A DNA stretch of 64,000 bases from Phenylobacterium immobile (ATCC 35973) (GTDB lineage: Bacteria > Pseudomonadota > Alphaproteobacteria > Caulobacterales > Caulobacteraceae), in the NCBI RefSeq assembly GCF_001375595.1, contig NZ_CVJQ01000001.1, positions 2,693,001 through 2,757,000 on the forward strand. Direction: 5' to 3'. A program made the translations under genes and the position numbers. The notes beneath the pieces were generated by a model. The model saw only the letters and a program-made list of their open reading frames with translations, did no database searches and was not told the DNA's origin. Positions 1 through 9,468 of this stretch are shown one piece after another (positions within the stretch are counted from its first letter, which is position 1; each line of letters starts with the position of its first letter).

Positions 1-162
1 GGCGGCCACGCCACACTGATCCGTGGTCCAGAAGCCCAGCGCCGCGTCACGCCCACCTTCCAGCCCGCGACCGCCGGGGTCCGCGCCCTTGAACAGCGCG
101 TCCGCCAGGCCTTCGACCCCGACGGCGTCTTTGACACCGGCCGCTTCACGGCGGGAGCCTGA
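1..162 (+). CDS. glcE: Glycolate oxidase FAD-binding subunit GlcE, C-terminal fragment
   Basis: Only the last 53 codons lie in the window; the reading frame is open from base 1 to the TGA at 160-162. The tail contains the pattern [11 protein letters not shown], which is typical of the C-terminus of GlcE/GlcD-type FAD-linked oxidases (usually ...FDPxGVFNPGR). The glcF start codon follows only two bases after the stop, in the order glcE, glcF, glcG, glcB known from the Escherichia coli glc operon. GlcD, GlcE and GlcF together oxidise glycolate to glyoxylate at the membrane. Identity rests on this short tail plus context. Confidence 0.8.
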   Translation, partial: GGHATLIRGPEAQRRVTPTFQPATAGVRALEQRVRQAFDPDGVFDTGRFTAGA

Positions 163-164
163 TC

Positions 165-1505
165 ATGCTGACCAAGTTCCGCCCGGACCTTCTGGCCGAC
201 CCCGCGATGGCGGTCTCGGAATCGGTGATCCGCAAGTGCGTGCACTGCGGCTTCTGTACGGCCACCTGCCCGACCTACCTGCTGCTGGGCGACGAGCTCG
301 ATAGCCCGCGCGGGCGCATCTATCTGATGAAGGAGATGCTTGAGAACGAGCGCGAACCGACCGCCGAGGTCGTCAAGCACATCGACCGCTGCCTCTCTTG
401 CCTGTCATGCATGACGACCTGCCCGTCCGACGTGAACTACATGCACCTGGTCGACCACGCCCGGTCCTACATCCAGGAACGCTACAAGCGCCCCTTGATG
501 GAGCGGCTGTTCCGCGACCTGCTCGCCGGCGTTCTGCCCCATCCCAAGCGGTTCCGAGTCGCCCTGGCCCTGGCCCGTCTGGCGCGGCCGCTGCGTCGCC
601 CGATCGATCGCCTGGTCGAGGGCGCGCCGGGTCTGAAACCGCTCGCCGCCATGCTGTCCATGGCGCCGGCCCAGGGCGCGCACACCGCCACCGCCCGCGA
701 CGCCCGGGTGGCCAACCCAAAGGGCCGCATCGCCCTGCTGCAGGGCTGCGCGGAGCCGGTCCTGAAGCCTGAGATCCGCGAGGCGACAGTCCGCCTGCTG
801 AACCGCGCCGGCTACGACGTAATCTTCGCCAGCGGCGAGGTCTGCTGCGGCGCCCTGGTCCACCACATGGGCCGCGAGGCCCAGGCCCTGGAGAGCGCCC
901 GGCGCAATGTCGACGCCTGGAGCCGGCTGGCCGCCGATGGCCTCGACGCCGTCGTCATCACCGCCTCCGGCTGCGGGACGACCATCAAGGACTACGGCTT
1001 CATGCTGCGCGACGACCCGGCCTACGCCGAGAAGGCCGCGACGGTCTCGGCCCTGGCCGTGGATGTCAGCGAGCTGCTCGCCCGGATCGACCTGCCACCG
1101 GTGCTCAATCCCCACCGCCTCGTGGTGGCCTATCACGCCGCCTGCTCGCTGCAGCACGGCCAGCGGGTCGTTGATGCGCCCAAGGCCCTGCTCACCGCCG
1201 CCGGCTTCACTGTCCGCACGCCGGTGGACGCCCATCTCTGCTGCGGTTCGGCGGGCACCTACAACATCCTGCAGCCGCAGATCGCCGGACAATTGGGTGA
1301 CCGCAAGGCCCAGACTCTGACCCAGCTCAAACCCGATATCGTCGCCACCGGCAATATCGGCTGCGCCATGCAGCTCGGTCAGCGGCTGGATGCGCCAATG
1401 GCGCACACCGTCGAACTCCTCGACTGGGCCACCGGCGGGCCGGTTCCCCCATCCCTCGCTCAACGCCTTAGCTCTGGAGCTTCCCATGTCGCGCATCACG
1501 CTTGA
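165..1505 (+). CDS. glcF: Glycolate oxidase iron-sulfur subunit GlcF
   Basis: 446 residues. It passes electrons from the flavin subunits of glycolate oxidase to the respiratory chain. Two ferredoxin-like 4Fe-4S motifs are visible: Cys25, 28, 31, 35 and Cys76, 79, 82, 86, each ending in Cys-Pro. Two CCG-type cysteine-rich domains follow ([10 protein letters not shown], and CCGSAGTYN near the C-terminus), as in the GlcF/LutA/heterodisulfide reductase family. It starts two bases after glcE, and its 3' end overlaps the glcG-like gene by 20 bases, which indicates one transcript. Length and motif order match GlcF (about 400-450 residues). Confidence 0.95.
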   Translation: MLTKFRPDLLADPAMAVSESVIRKCVHCGFCTATCPTYLLLGDELDSPRGRIYLMKEMLENEREPTAEVVKHIDRCLSCLSCMTTCPSDVNYMHLVDHARSYIQERYKRPLMERLFRDLLAGVLPHPKRFRVALALARLARPLRRPIDRLVEGAPGLKPLAAMLSMAPAQGAHTATARDARVANPKGRIALLQGCAEPVLKPEIREATVRLLNRAGYDVIFASGEVCCGALVHHMGREAQALESARRNVDAWSRLAADGLDAVVITASGCGTTIKDYGFMLRDDPAYAEKAATVSALAVDVSELLARIDLPPVLNPHRLVVAYHAACSLQHGQRVVDAPKALLTAAGFTVRTPVDAHLCCGSAGTYNILQPQIAGQLGDRKAQTLTQLKPDIVATGNIGCAMQLGQRLDAPMAHTVELLDWATGGPVPPSLAQRLSSGASHVAHHA

Positions 1506-1914
1506 TCAGGCCCGCGCCGTCATCGCCGCCGCCTTCGCCGAGGGCGCGACCCTGGGCCTCGCGCCCCTGACCGTCGCCGTGCTGGATCCGGGCGGCCACC
1601 TGATCGCGCTCGACCGGCAGGACGGCTCGGGCACGCTCCGTCCGCAGCTGGCCGTCTCCAAGGCGTCCGGCGCGCTCGGCCTCGGCCTCTCCTCGCGCAA
1701 GATCGGCGAGATGGCGGCCGACCGTCCGACCTTCATCGCCACGCTGGCCGCGATCGCCCCGCACGGCGTCACGCCGGCCGCCGGCGGGATTATCGTCGTC
1801 GACGATTCGGGCGACGTCATCGGCGCGGTGGGCGCCTCTGGCGACCTGTCGGACAAGGACGAGCTTTGCGTGCTGGCCGGCCTCAAGGCCGCCGGCCTCC
1901 TCGTCCAGGCCTGA
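1486..1914 (+). CDS. glcG: GlcG/HbpS-family heme-binding-like protein
   Basis: 142 residues. The GlcG/HbpS family (formerly DUF336) contains small alpha/beta proteins; the Streptomyces member HbpS binds heme, but the role of GlcG in the glycolate operon is not settled. Visible family features are the N-terminal helix after [27 protein letters not shown], and the Gly-rich strands [20 protein letters not shown]. The ATG at 1486 was chosen because GGAG lies 7 bases upstream and homologues start with this helix; an in-frame ATG at 1390 would add 32 low-quality residues lying inside glcF. It is seven bases upstream of glcB. Confidence 0.85.
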   Translation: MSRITLDQARAVIAAAFAEGATLGLAPLTVAVLDPGGHLIALDRQDGSGTLRPQLAVSKASGALGLGLSSRKIGEMAADRPTFIATLAAIAPHGVTPAAGGIIVVDDSGDVIGAVGASGDLSDKDELCVLAGLKAAGLLVQA

Positions 1915-1921
1915 GGACCCC

Positions 1922-4063
1922 ATGACCGACCGTATCGATAAGGCCGGCCTCCAGGTCGACGCCGCCCTGGCGAAATTTGTCGACCAGGATGTCCTGCCGG
2001 GGCTAGGCATGGACCCTGCCGCGTTCTGGAGCGGTTTCGCCGCCCTCTATAGCCAGTTCGCCCCGCAGAACCGCGCCCTCCTGGCCAGGCGCGACGACCT
2101 GCAGGCGAAGATCGACGCCTGGCATGAGGCCCGCCGCGGCCAACCGATCGAGCAGGGAGCTTACGAGGCCTTCCTCACCGAGATCGGCTATCTGGTCCCC
2201 GAGCCCGCGCCCTTCACCATCGCGCCTGAGAACGTCGATCCTGAGGTTGCGACCATGGCCGGGCCGCAGCTGGTGGTGCCGGTGCTGAACGCGCGCTTCC
2301 TGTTGAACGCCGCCAACGCCCGTTGGGGCAGCCTCTACGACGCGCTCTACGGCACCGACGCCATTCCGGGCGCCGCCGCCGGCAAGGGCTATGACGCCGC
2401 CCGCGGCGCCGAGGTCATCGCCAAGGCCAAGGCGTTCCTCGATATCGCCGCGCCCCTCGTCTCCGGGCGCCACGCCGAGGTTGCCGCCTATGCGGTCGAG
2501 GACGGCGTCCTCGTCCCGGCCCTGGCCGATTCCGCGGCCTTCGTCGGCTATCGCGGCGATCCGGCCTCACCATCGTCGATCCTGCTGAAGCACAACGGCC
2601 TGCACATCGAGGTTGTCATCGACCGCAGCCACCAGATCGGCCGCGACGATCCGGCCGGCGTCGCCGACATGATCCTGGAATCGGCCATCACCACCATTGT
2701 CGATCTTGAGGATTCGGTCGCCGCCGTCGACGCCGCCGACAAGATCGAGGCCTACGCCAACTGGCTGGGCCTGATGAAGGGCGACCTCGTCGCCAGCTTC
2801 GAGAAGGGCGGCCAGACGCTCACCCGCACCCTGAACGGCGATCGCGCCTATCTGGCGGCGGACGGCGCAGAGCTGAGCTTGCCCGGCCGCAGCCTGCTGT
2901 TCGTGCGCAACGTCGGCCACCTGATGACGACGCCGGCGATCCTGCTCCCTGACGGCGGCGAGGCGCCGGAAGGGATCATGGACGGTGTCCTGACCACCCT
3001 GACCAGCCTCTACGACCTGCGCGGCGGGGGCAAGTTCAAGAACAGCCGCGCCGGCTCGATCTACATCGTCAAGCCGAAGATGCATGGGCCGGAAGAGGTC
3101 GCTCTGACCAACGCCCTGTTCGACGCCATCGAAGACCTGTTGGGCCTTGAGCGCCACACCCTGAAAGTCGGCGTCATGGACGAGGAGCGCCGCACCTCGG
3201 CCAACCTCGCCGCCTGCATCGCCGCGGTGAAGGACCGTGTGGTCTTCATCAACACCGGCTTTCTCGATCGCACCGGCGACGAGATGCACACCTCCATGCA
3301 GGCTGGCCCGATGATGCTGAAGGGCCAGATGCGGACGTCGGCCTGGATCCAGGCCTATGAGGCGCGCAATGTCCAGATCGGCCTGGCCTGCGGCTTCTCC
3401 GGACGCGCCCAGATCGGCAAGGGCATGTGGGCCGCGCCGGACCGCATGGCCGACATGCTAGAGCAGAAGATCGGCCACCCGCGCGCAGGCGCCAACACCG
3501 CCTGGGTGCCCAGCCCAACGGCGGCGACGCTGCACGCCATGCACTACCATCAGCTCGACGTCTTCGCCCGTCAGGCCGAACTGGCGACGCAAGCCCTGCC
3601 GCCGCTTTCTTCCCTGCTGACCATCCCACTGGCCGGCGGCCAGAACTGGTCGGACCAGGATATCCGCGACGAGCTCGACAACAACGCCCAAGGCATCCTG
3701 GGCTACGTCGTCCGCTGGATCGACCAGGGCGTCGGCTGTTCCAAGGTGCCCGACATCCACGACATCGGCCTGATGGAGGACCGCGCCACCTTGCGGATTT
3801 CTTCACAGCACATGGCCAACTGGCTGCTCCACGGGGTGGCTTCGGCGGAACAGGTCGATGCGGCGCTGCAAAGGATGGCGGCCAAGGTCGACGCCCAGAA
3901 CGCGGGCGATCCGCTCTACCAGCCCATGGCCGGCCATGAGGACACAAGCCTCGCCTACCAGGCCGCCCGCGCCCTCGTCTTCGAAGGCCTCGCCCAGCCC
4001 AACGGCTACACCGAGCCCCTGCTGCACAGGTATCGGCAGGCGGCGAAGGCGCAACAAGGCTGA
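1922..4063 (+). CDS. glcB: Malate synthase G
   Basis: 713 residues, close to the family length (about 720). It condenses glyoxylate with acetyl-CoA to malate, using the glyoxylate made by GlcDEF. Visible landmarks are [16 protein letters not shown] in the TIM barrel, a [13 protein letters not shown] segment carrying an acidic metal/active-site residue, [11 protein letters not shown], and [12 protein letters not shown] holding the catalytic aspartate region near the C-terminus. It is the last gene of the glc operon, seven bases after the glcG-like gene, with a GAGGA Shine-Dalgarno sequence. A palindromic repeat follows it. Confidence 0.97.
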   Translation: MTDRIDKAGLQVDAALAKFVDQDVLPGLGMDPAAFWSGFAALYSQFAPQNRALLARRDDLQAKIDAWHEARRGQPIEQGAYEAFLTEIGYLVPEPAPFTIAPENVDPEVATMAGPQLVVPVLNARFLLNAANARWGSLYDALYGTDAIPGAAAGKGYDAARGAEVIAKAKAFLDIAAPLVSGRHAEVAAYAVEDGVLVPALADSAAFVGYRGDPASPSSILLKHNGLHIEVVIDRSHQIGRDDPAGVADMILESAITTIVDLEDSVAAVDAADKIEAYANWLGLMKGDLVASFEKGGQTLTRTLNGDRAYLAADGAELSLPGRSLLFVRNVGHLMTTPAILLPDGGEAPEGIMDGVLTTLTSLYDLRGGGKFKNSRAGSIYIVKPKMHGPEEVALTNALFDAIEDLLGLERHTLKVGVMDEERRTSANLAACIAAVKDRVVFINTGFLDRTGDEMHTSMQAGPMMLKGQMRTSAWIQAYEARNVQIGLACGFSGRAQIGKGMWAAPDRMADMLEQKIGHPRAGANTAWVPSPTAATLHAMHYHQLDVFARQAELATQALPPLSSLLTIPLAGGQNWSDQDIRDELDNNAQGILGYVVRWIDQGVGCSKVPDIHDIGLMEDRATLRISSQHMANWLLHGVASAEQVDAALQRMAAKVDAQNAGDPLYQPMAGHEDTSLAYQAARALVFEGLAQPNGYTEPLLHRYRQAAKAQQG

Positions 4064-4086
4064 CGTCTCGACGCTTTGATCGTCCT

Positions 4087-4196
4087 CCCGGGCTTGTCCC
4101 GGGATCCATGGACACCGAAGTTCAAGCGCGGTCTGGGCGCGCGCCTCGCCATCTGCGGCGGCGTGGAGATCGTGGGTTACCGGGACAAGCCCGGTA
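4087..4196 (+). repeat. Paired palindromic extragenic repeat (REP-like) between convergent genes
   Basis: Two related palindromes face each other. At 4087-4103 is CCCGGGCTTGTCCCGGG, and at 4178-4196 is TACCGGGACAAGCCCGGTA; the second contains the reverse complement of the core of the first (CCGGGCTTGTCCCGG), so the whole stretch can also fold as one long stem. It lies between the converging glcB and lactate permease genes and has no coding sign. REP-like elements of this look are common between convergent genes in alphaproteobacteria. It could act as a bidirectional terminator, although no clear T-run is seen. Confidence 0.7.
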
Positions 4197-4217
4197 ATGA
4201 CGGGCTTTGTATGGTCG

Positions 4218-5825
4218 TTAGCCTGGGATCATCCACGGGAAGAGATTCTGCTGGGCCATCACCAACAGGCTCAGGATCAGCGTGAGGATCACGCTGTGCT
4301 TGAAGGTGCGCGCCAGAATCGCCCCCTCCTGGCCCTTAAGCTCGGTCACCGCCGCCCCCGTGGAGATGTTCTGCGGCGAGATCATCTTGCCCATCACGCC
4401 GCCCGACGAATTGGTCGCCGCGAACAGGATGGGGTTCATATTCAACTGATTGGCGGCCACCACCTGAAGGTTGCCGAAAAGGGCGTTGCCCGAGGTGTCG
4501 CTGCCCGACAGGAACACGGCGACCCAGCCCAGGAAAGCGCTGACCAGGGGGAAGAACACCCCCACCGAGGCGACCTGGAGCCCGAGCGTATAGGTCATGC
4601 CTGAGTAGTTCATCAGATAGGCCAGGCCCACGATCAGCATGACGGTCAGCACCGCCAGCCGGGCCTGACGCCAGCTCAGCACCGCCGCCGCCCAGACCTG
4701 CTTCGGGCCCATGGCCACCGCCGCCGCCGTCAGCGCCGCCGAGACCAGGATCGCCGTGCCGGTAGCGAGCGGCTGGAAGTCCCAGATGGCGGCGTAAGGT
4801 TTCTCATAGAGGGTGATGAAGACCTGACCGTCGAGGCCCGGCCAGGCCACCTTGTGCGAGAACAGCTTGTTCAGCTTCAGCTCTGTCCAGGCGATCACCA
4901 CCACCGAGACGGCGATCCAGGGCCACCAGCCCTGCCAGGCCGGGATCGGCTTGCCGCTCTCCTCCGTGCTGGCGGGGCCTGCGCCCGCCAGAGCGAACGC
5001 CGCATCGGGCTTCGGCTTCCAGACCTGCAGGAAGGCGATTGTGACGGCCAGGGAGACGATCGAAGACAGGACGTCGGTCAGGACGTAGTTCAGATAGTTC
5101 GAGGTGAAGAACTGCACACCGCCGAAAACCCCGCCGGCCACCAGAAGCAGTGGCCAAAGCGCCCTGATAGAGCGCAGCCCGCCATAGACCCCCATCACAT
5201 AGAAGGGCAGCATCAAGGCGATGAACGGCAGTTGCCGGCCGATCATGGCGCCCAGCAGATGGTCGGGCAGGCCGGTCACCGCCGCCAGCGTCGTCACCGG
5301 CGCGCCCAGGGCGCCGAAGGCCACCGGCGCGGTGTTGAAGATCAGGGTGAACACCAACGCCTCAAGCGCCGGGAAGCCTGTCGCGATCAGGAGCGCGCTG
5401 CAGATCGCCACAGGCGCGCCGAAGCCCGCGACGCCTTCCAGCAACGCCCCAAAGCAGAAGCCTACAACCACCAGCACCACGCGGCGGTCGTTCGGCAGGT
5501 GGCTGGAGATCCAACGGCGAAAGGCGTCAAATCGGCCCGACAGGACGGCGATATTGTAGAGCAGCAGCGCGGTCAGCACGATCCACATGACCGGCCAGAG
5601 TGCAAAAACCGCACCCGCGCCGGTGGCGTAGAGCGCGAGCCCCGCCGGCATCTTCCAGACGCCGATCGCCAGCGCCAGGCAGGTGACCAGCCCCGCCAGC
5701 GAAGCCTGCCAAGCCGGCCGACGGACCCAGCCCATCAGCAAGAGAACAACAGCGATCGGCGCAGCCGCGGTCAGGAATGACAGGGCGAGATTCCCCGCGA
5801 CCGGGGTCAAAAGCTGATGGAACAT
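4218..5825 (-). CDS. lldP: LctP-family lactate/glycolate permease (LldP/GlcA-like)
   Basis: 535 residues, about 12-14 hydrophobic segments, matching the LctP family (about 530-560). Family stretches are visible: FCFGALLEGVAGFGAPVAI near one third, LGWVAVFLSGSDTSGNALFG, and FAATNSSGGVMGKMISPQNI near the C-terminus. Family members carry L-lactate, D-lactate or glycolate with protons; sequence alone does not separate LldP from GlcA. It faces the glcEFGB genes tail to tail. In Escherichia coli the glycolate permease glcA follows glcB, so glycolate uptake is a fair inference. The start at 5825 is followed at once by a transmembrane segment. Confidence 0.9.
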   Translation of the reverse strand: MFHQLLTPVAGNLALSFLTAAAPIAVVLLLMGWVRRPAWQASLAGLVTCLALAIGVWKMPAGLALYATGAGAVFALWPVMWIVLTALLLYNIAVLSGRFDAFRRWISSHLPNDRRVVLVVVGFCFGALLEGVAGFGAPVAICSALLIATGFPALEALVFTLIFNTAPVAFGALGAPVTTLAAVTGLPDHLLGAMIGRQLPFIALMLPFYVMGVYGGLRSIRALWPLLLVAGGVFGGVQFFTSNYLNYVLTDVLSSIVSLAVTIAFLQVWKPKPDAAFALAGAGPASTEESGKPIPAWQGWWPWIAVSVVVIAWTELKLNKLFSHKVAWPGLDGQVFITLYEKPYAAIWDFQPLATGTAILVSAALTAAAVAMGPKQVWAAAVLSWRQARLAVLTVMLIVGLAYLMNYSGMTYTLGLQVASVGVFFPLVSAFLGWVAVFLSGSDTSGNALFGNLQVVAANQLNMNPILFAATNSSGGVMGKMISPQNISTGAAVTELKGQEGAILARTFKHSVILTLILSLLVMAQQNLFPWMIPG

Positions 5826-5950
5826 GATCGCCGCTTCCCCGCCTGCGGTCCGTTCGCCTCGGTGCGTCGGCCGCGTGTTTCCTTGGAATATATCGTACTA
5901 ATCGCAATGGCGCGTCCAGAACGCACATGGCCGATCGCGACTTGCGAGTA

Positions 5951-5963
5951 GTTATATTATAAC
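5951..5963. promoter_or_regulatory. Candidate Zur box / zinc-repressed promoter of the TonB receptor
   Basis: A perfect 13-base inverted repeat, GTTATA-T-TATAAC, sits in an AT-rich patch of an otherwise GC-rich region. It matches the known proteobacterial Zur operator core (TGTTATA-N-TATAACA). The element overlaps what would be a -10 hexamer and lies about 40 bases before the ATG at 6002 of a histidine-rich TonB receptor. A Zur-type repressor gene is present at 55894-56382. Binding is inferred from motif and context. Confidence 0.8.
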
Positions 5964-6001
5964 ATATCATGACCTCAGCCTTGCGTTGGGGACCCTGTCT
6001 G

Positions 6002-8044
6002 ATGCGCGTTCGTTCGCTTCTCCTCGCCGCCTCCAGCGCCGCCGCGCTCGCCGCCCCCGCCCTGGCTCAAGACGGCCCGCACGACCACGGCGAAGCACCC
6101 GTCTCCGAGCTCGTGGTCACCGCCCTGCCGCTCGATCGGCGCGGGCATGAAGTCGCCTCCAGCGTCACGGTCCTGAGCGGTGACGCCCTGACGACGCGGC
6201 GCCAGGCCACCCTGGGCGAAACCCTGAATGGCGTGCCCGGCGTCAACTCCGACACCTTCGGCGGCGGCGCCAGTCGCCCGGTGATCCGCGGCCAGACAGC
6301 CCCTCGCGTCAAGGTTTTGAGCAGCGGCTCGGCCCTGATGGACGCCTCGGAAGTCTCCCCCGACCACGCCGTCTCCGCCGAACCTCTGCTGCTCGACGGC
6401 ATCGAGATCCTGCGCGGCCCCAGCGCCCTGCTCTATGGCGGCGGCGCGATCGGCGGGGCGGTCAACCTCGTCGACAAGAAGATCCCCACCCGCAACCCGG
6501 CCAAGGGGGGCGAGGGCGTGCTCGAAATCCGCGGCGGGACCGCCGATGACGAGGGCGCGGCCGTCGCGAGCCTGACCGCCGGCCGGGGCGCCTTCGCCGT
6601 CCATGTCGAGGCTGCAGGTCGCCGAGCGTCGGACTACAAGATTCCCGACTTCGACGCCGACCGCTTGGCGGGTTCGCAGGTGGAGTCGCAATCGGCGGCC
6701 TTGGGCGTCTCATGGATCGACCCACAGGGCTATCTGGGCGTGGCCTATTCTGAACAGGCGAGCCGTTACGGCTTGCCCGGCCACAACCACGAATTCGAAA
6801 GCTGCCATCCCCACGGCCTGACCCTGCACTGCGGCGATCACGACGACGGCGACGGCCACGATCACAGCCATGACGGCGAGGCGGCCGAGGCGCCGCCCCA
6901 GGTCGACATGCTGAGCCGTCGCGTCGACCTGCGGGGCGAGTGGCGCAACCCCACAGCCGGCGTCGACCGCATCCGCCTGCGCGCCGGCTACACCGACTAC
7001 GCCCACGAAGAGATCGATGAGGGCGTCGTCGGCGCCACCTTCACCAACGAGGGCTTCGACACCCGCCTCGAGGTGCAGCACGCCCCGATCGCCGGCCTGC
7101 GCGGTGTGGTCGGCGGCCAGGTCTCGCGGAATGACTTCGCCGCGATCGGCGACGAGTCGTTCCTTCCGCTCAGCCGGACGAAGTCGGCCGCTCTGTTCCT
7201 GCTGGAGGAAATGACCTTCGGACGGCTTCGCATCGAGGGCGCGCTTCGCCAGGAGTGGCTCGACGCCAGCGCCGAGGATCGGACCGCCGTCAGCTACCGG
7301 CCGCTGTCGGCCTCTCTGGCCGGGGTCTGGTCCTTCACGCCCACCCTGTCCGCCCAGCTCTCGGTCTCGCGCTCGCAACGCGCCCCAACCGCGCAAGAGC
7401 TCTACGCCCGCGGCGTCCACCTCGCGACCAACGCCTATGAGATCGGCTCAACAGCCCTGACCAAGGAGACCGCGTATTCCGTCGAGCTATCGCTGCGCAA
7501 GACCGGTGGCCCGACGACCTTCTCCGCCAGCGCCTATCGCTACGACTATGACGGCTACGTCTTCGCGAACACCCTGGACCAGTTCGAGGACTTCCGCCTG
7601 ATCCAGTACGCCCAGGCCGATGCGGTTTTCACCGGCGTCGAGGGCGAGGCCCGCCACGAGGTCATTCAAGGCTTGGGCCTCGGCGTCTTCGGCGACTACG
7701 TCCGCGCCAAGCTGAAGAATGACGGCGGCTCCCTGCCGCGCATTCCCGCCGCCCGCCTGGGCGCGCGCGGCGACTTCACCCGCGACCGCTGGTCGGCCAA
7801 CCTCGAATACTATCGGGCCTTCGATCAGGACAAGGTCGCCGCCTTCGAGCGCGCGACGCCGGGCTACGACATGGTCAATGCGACGCTCGCCTACAGCTTC
7901 GATCTCCGCGGCGCCGATTCCGAAATCTATGTGCGCGGCACGAACCTGCTGAACGACCTTGCGCTGAACCATGCGTCGTTCCTGGCCGAGGTGGCCCCGC
8001 TGCGCGGCCGCAAGGTCGCCTTGGGGGTGCGCACCCGCTTCTAG
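6002..8044 (+). CDS. znuD: ZnuD-like zinc TonB-dependent outer-membrane receptor
   Basis: 680 residues. Outer-membrane receptor, probably for zinc. The signal peptide MRVRSLLLAASSAAALAAPA ends near ALAQDG, followed by HDHGE and a TonB-box-like SELVVTA. Then come the plug (GVPGVNSDTFGGGASRPVIRGQ; GIEILRGPSALLYGGGAIGGAVN) and a beta barrel ending in a terminal Phe (VRTRF). A surface-loop region around 6810-6880 is rich in His and Asp (DHDDGDGHDHSHDGE), as in the ZnuD/ZnuK zinc receptors. The ATG at 6002 is preferred to one at 5969, which would touch the Zur box and leave no leader. Confidence 0.87.
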   Translation: MRVRSLLLAASSAAALAAPALAQDGPHDHGEAPVSELVVTALPLDRRGHEVASSVTVLSGDALTTRRQATLGETLNGVPGVNSDTFGGGASRPVIRGQTAPRVKVLSSGSALMDASEVSPDHAVSAEPLLLDGIEILRGPSALLYGGGAIGGAVNLVDKKIPTRNPAKGGEGVLEIRGGTADDEGAAVASLTAGRGAFAVHVEAAGRRASDYKIPDFDADRLAGSQVESQSAALGVSWIDPQGYLGVAYSEQASRYGLPGHNHEFESCHPHGLTLHCGDHDDGDGHDHSHDGEAAEAPPQVDMLSRRVDLRGEWRNPTAGVDRIRLRAGYTDYAHEEIDEGVVGATFTNEGFDTRLEVQHAPIAGLRGVVGGQVSRNDFAAIGDESFLPLSRTKSAALFLLEEMTFGRLRIEGALRQEWLDASAEDRTAVSYRPLSASLAGVWSFTPTLSAQLSVSRSQRAPTAQELYARGVHLATNAYEIGSTALTKETAYSVELSLRKTGGPTTFSASAYRYDYDGYVFANTLDQFEDFRLIQYAQADAVFTGVEGEARHEVIQGLGLGVFGDYVRAKLKNDGGSLPRIPAARLGARGDFTRDRWSANLEYYRAFDQDKVAAFERATPGYDMVNATLAYSFDLRGADSEIYVRGTNLLNDLALNHASFLAEVAPLRGRKVALGVRTRF

Positions 8045-8064
8045 TCGGGCTAGACTCCGTTGCG

Positions 8065-8643
8065 ATGACCGCCAGCCAGCCACAACTCTTCGATGCGCCG
8101 GTCCGCACGCCGCCTGGTTTCCGCTACCAGGACGACGTCATCGACCGGGCGCACGAGCAACGCCTGCTGGCGGCCTTCGAGGCCTTGAGCTTCACGGCGT
8201 TCGAATTCCACGGCTTCACGGGCAAGCGGCGCACCATCGCCTTCGGCCATGACTACGACTTCTCCGCCCAAACGCTGCACACGGCGCCGCCGCTGCCGGA
8301 TTTCCTGCTCGATTTGAGGAGCGCCGCGGCGGCCTTCGCCGGGATCGCCGCCGAGCGGATCGTCCACGCCATGATCACCGACTACCCGCCAGGCGCGCCG
8401 ATCGGCTGGCACCGCGACCGACCGGAATTCGCCGAGATCATCGGCGTCTCCCTGCAATCACCTGCCCGCCTGCGCTTTCGGCGCAGGCAAGGCGCCGGCT
8501 TCACCCGCATCGATCAGGTCGTCGAACCGCGCTCGGCCTATCTGCTCAGCGGCGAGGCCCGCAGCCAGTGGGAGCACAGCATCCCTCCGGGCGTCGAACG
8601 GCGCTTCTCGGTGACCTTCCGGACCCTTCGCGCGGTGCCTTAG
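8065..8643 (+). CDS. alkB: AlkB-like alpha-ketoglutarate-dependent dioxygenase
   Basis: 192 residues. Fe(II)/2-oxoglutarate oxygenase of the AlkB family, expected to reverse N-alkyl lesions in nucleic acids by oxidative demethylation. The iron triad is visible as His116-x-Asp118 (WHRDRPEF) and His171 (WEHSIPP), and the 2-oxoglutarate-binding arginine is in VERRFSVTFR. TDYPPGAPIGWH and VSLQSPARLRFRR are typical of the ALKBH2/3-like short form. It starts 20 bases after the receptor gene and its 3' end overlaps the opposite-strand hydratase gene by four bases. Confidence 0.9.
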   Translation: MTASQPQLFDAPVRTPPGFRYQDDVIDRAHEQRLLAAFEALSFTAFEFHGFTGKRRTIAFGHDYDFSAQTLHTAPPLPDFLLDLRSAAAAFAGIAAERIVHAMITDYPPGAPIGWHRDRPEFAEIIGVSLQSPARLRFRRRQGAGFTRIDQVVEPRSAYLLSGEARSQWEHSIPPGVERRFSVTFRTLRAVP

Positions 8644-9428
8644 GCCGCGATGTTGAGAACCAGGTCGCCCCAGCCTGCGTAACGCACCACCAGTCGGTCG
8701 CCGGGCGCTACGCCAACGGCCTCGGTGACGCCGCCGGTCATGACCAGCGTGCCCGCCGGGATCGTCTTGCCGGTGCGCGCCAGCATGTTGGCGAGCGCAG
8801 CGACGGCCTGGGCCGGGTCGCCCATCACGGCGGCCCCAGTATCGCGGGCGACGACCGCGCCGTTCTTCTCGACCACCACCTCAAGATTGACCCGGTCGAG
8901 CCCCGCCAGCGAATGGCGCGCCTTGCCGACGACATAGCGGGCGGCCGAGGTATTGTCGGCGATGACGCTGGTCAGGTCGAAACGGAAGTTCTCGTAGCGG
9001 GAATCGATCACCTCCAGCGCCGGAGTCACATAGTCGGTGGCGGCGATGACAGCGGCGATGTCGCAATCGGGGCCCACCAGCTCGGACTTCAGGACGAAGG
9101 CGATCTCGGCCTCCACCCGCGGATGGATCAGGCCGGCGCAGCTCAAGGTGTCGCCCTCGTTCAGGCGGCCGTGAGCGGTGACGAAGCCGTGGATCGGCTC
9201 ATGGACGCCCATCTGCTCCATCTTGGCCAGCGAGGTGAATCCCATCTTCAGGCCGCCAACCTGCTCGCCGCGCCCCAACTTGCGCTGCCGCAGGCGATCC
9301 TGCACGGCGTAGGCGTCCTCCCAGGTCATGGTCGGGAAGTCGTCAGTGATCTTGGTGATGGCCCGCGCCTTGCGCTCGGCGTCATCCACCCGCTCGGCGA
9401 GGGTCTCGATTTCGGCTACAGTCAGCAT
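8640..9428 (-). CDS. 2-keto-4-pentenoate hydratase / 4-oxalocrotonate decarboxylase family protein
   Basis: 262 residues, the usual length for MhpD/XylJ/DmpH-type enzymes that act on 2-oxo-enoic acids from aromatic meta-cleavage. The metal-binding block HPRVEAEIAFVL, followed by ALEVIDSRYENFRFD and the C-terminal TLVMTGGVTEAV, are family signatures. Hydratase and decarboxylase members cannot be told apart here. It lies 40 bases downstream of the CoA-transferase gene on the same strand and may be read with the glutarate genes, but no other meta-cleavage gene is nearby. Confidence 0.82.
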   Translation of the reverse strand: MLTVAEIETLAERVDDAERKARAITKITDDFPTMTWEDAYAVQDRLRQRKLGRGEQVGGLKMGFTSLAKMEQMGVHEPIHGFVTAHGRLNEGDTLSCAGLIHPRVEAEIAFVLKSELVGPDCDIAAVIAATDYVTPALEVIDSRYENFRFDLTSVIADNTSAARYVVGKARHSLAGLDRVNLEVVVEKNGAVVARDTGAAVMGDPAQAVAALANMLARTGKTIPAGTLVMTGGVTEAVGVAPGDRLVVRYAGWGDLVLNIAA

Positions 9429-9468
9429 GGGCGATCCTCAAGAATCCTGGGCGTAAACTGCCCCGTCT

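Noticed and set aside
405-1499. A 364-codon minus-strand frame opposite glcF
   Set aside because: Antisense to an iron-sulfur protein whose cysteines are all in place; no features of its own.
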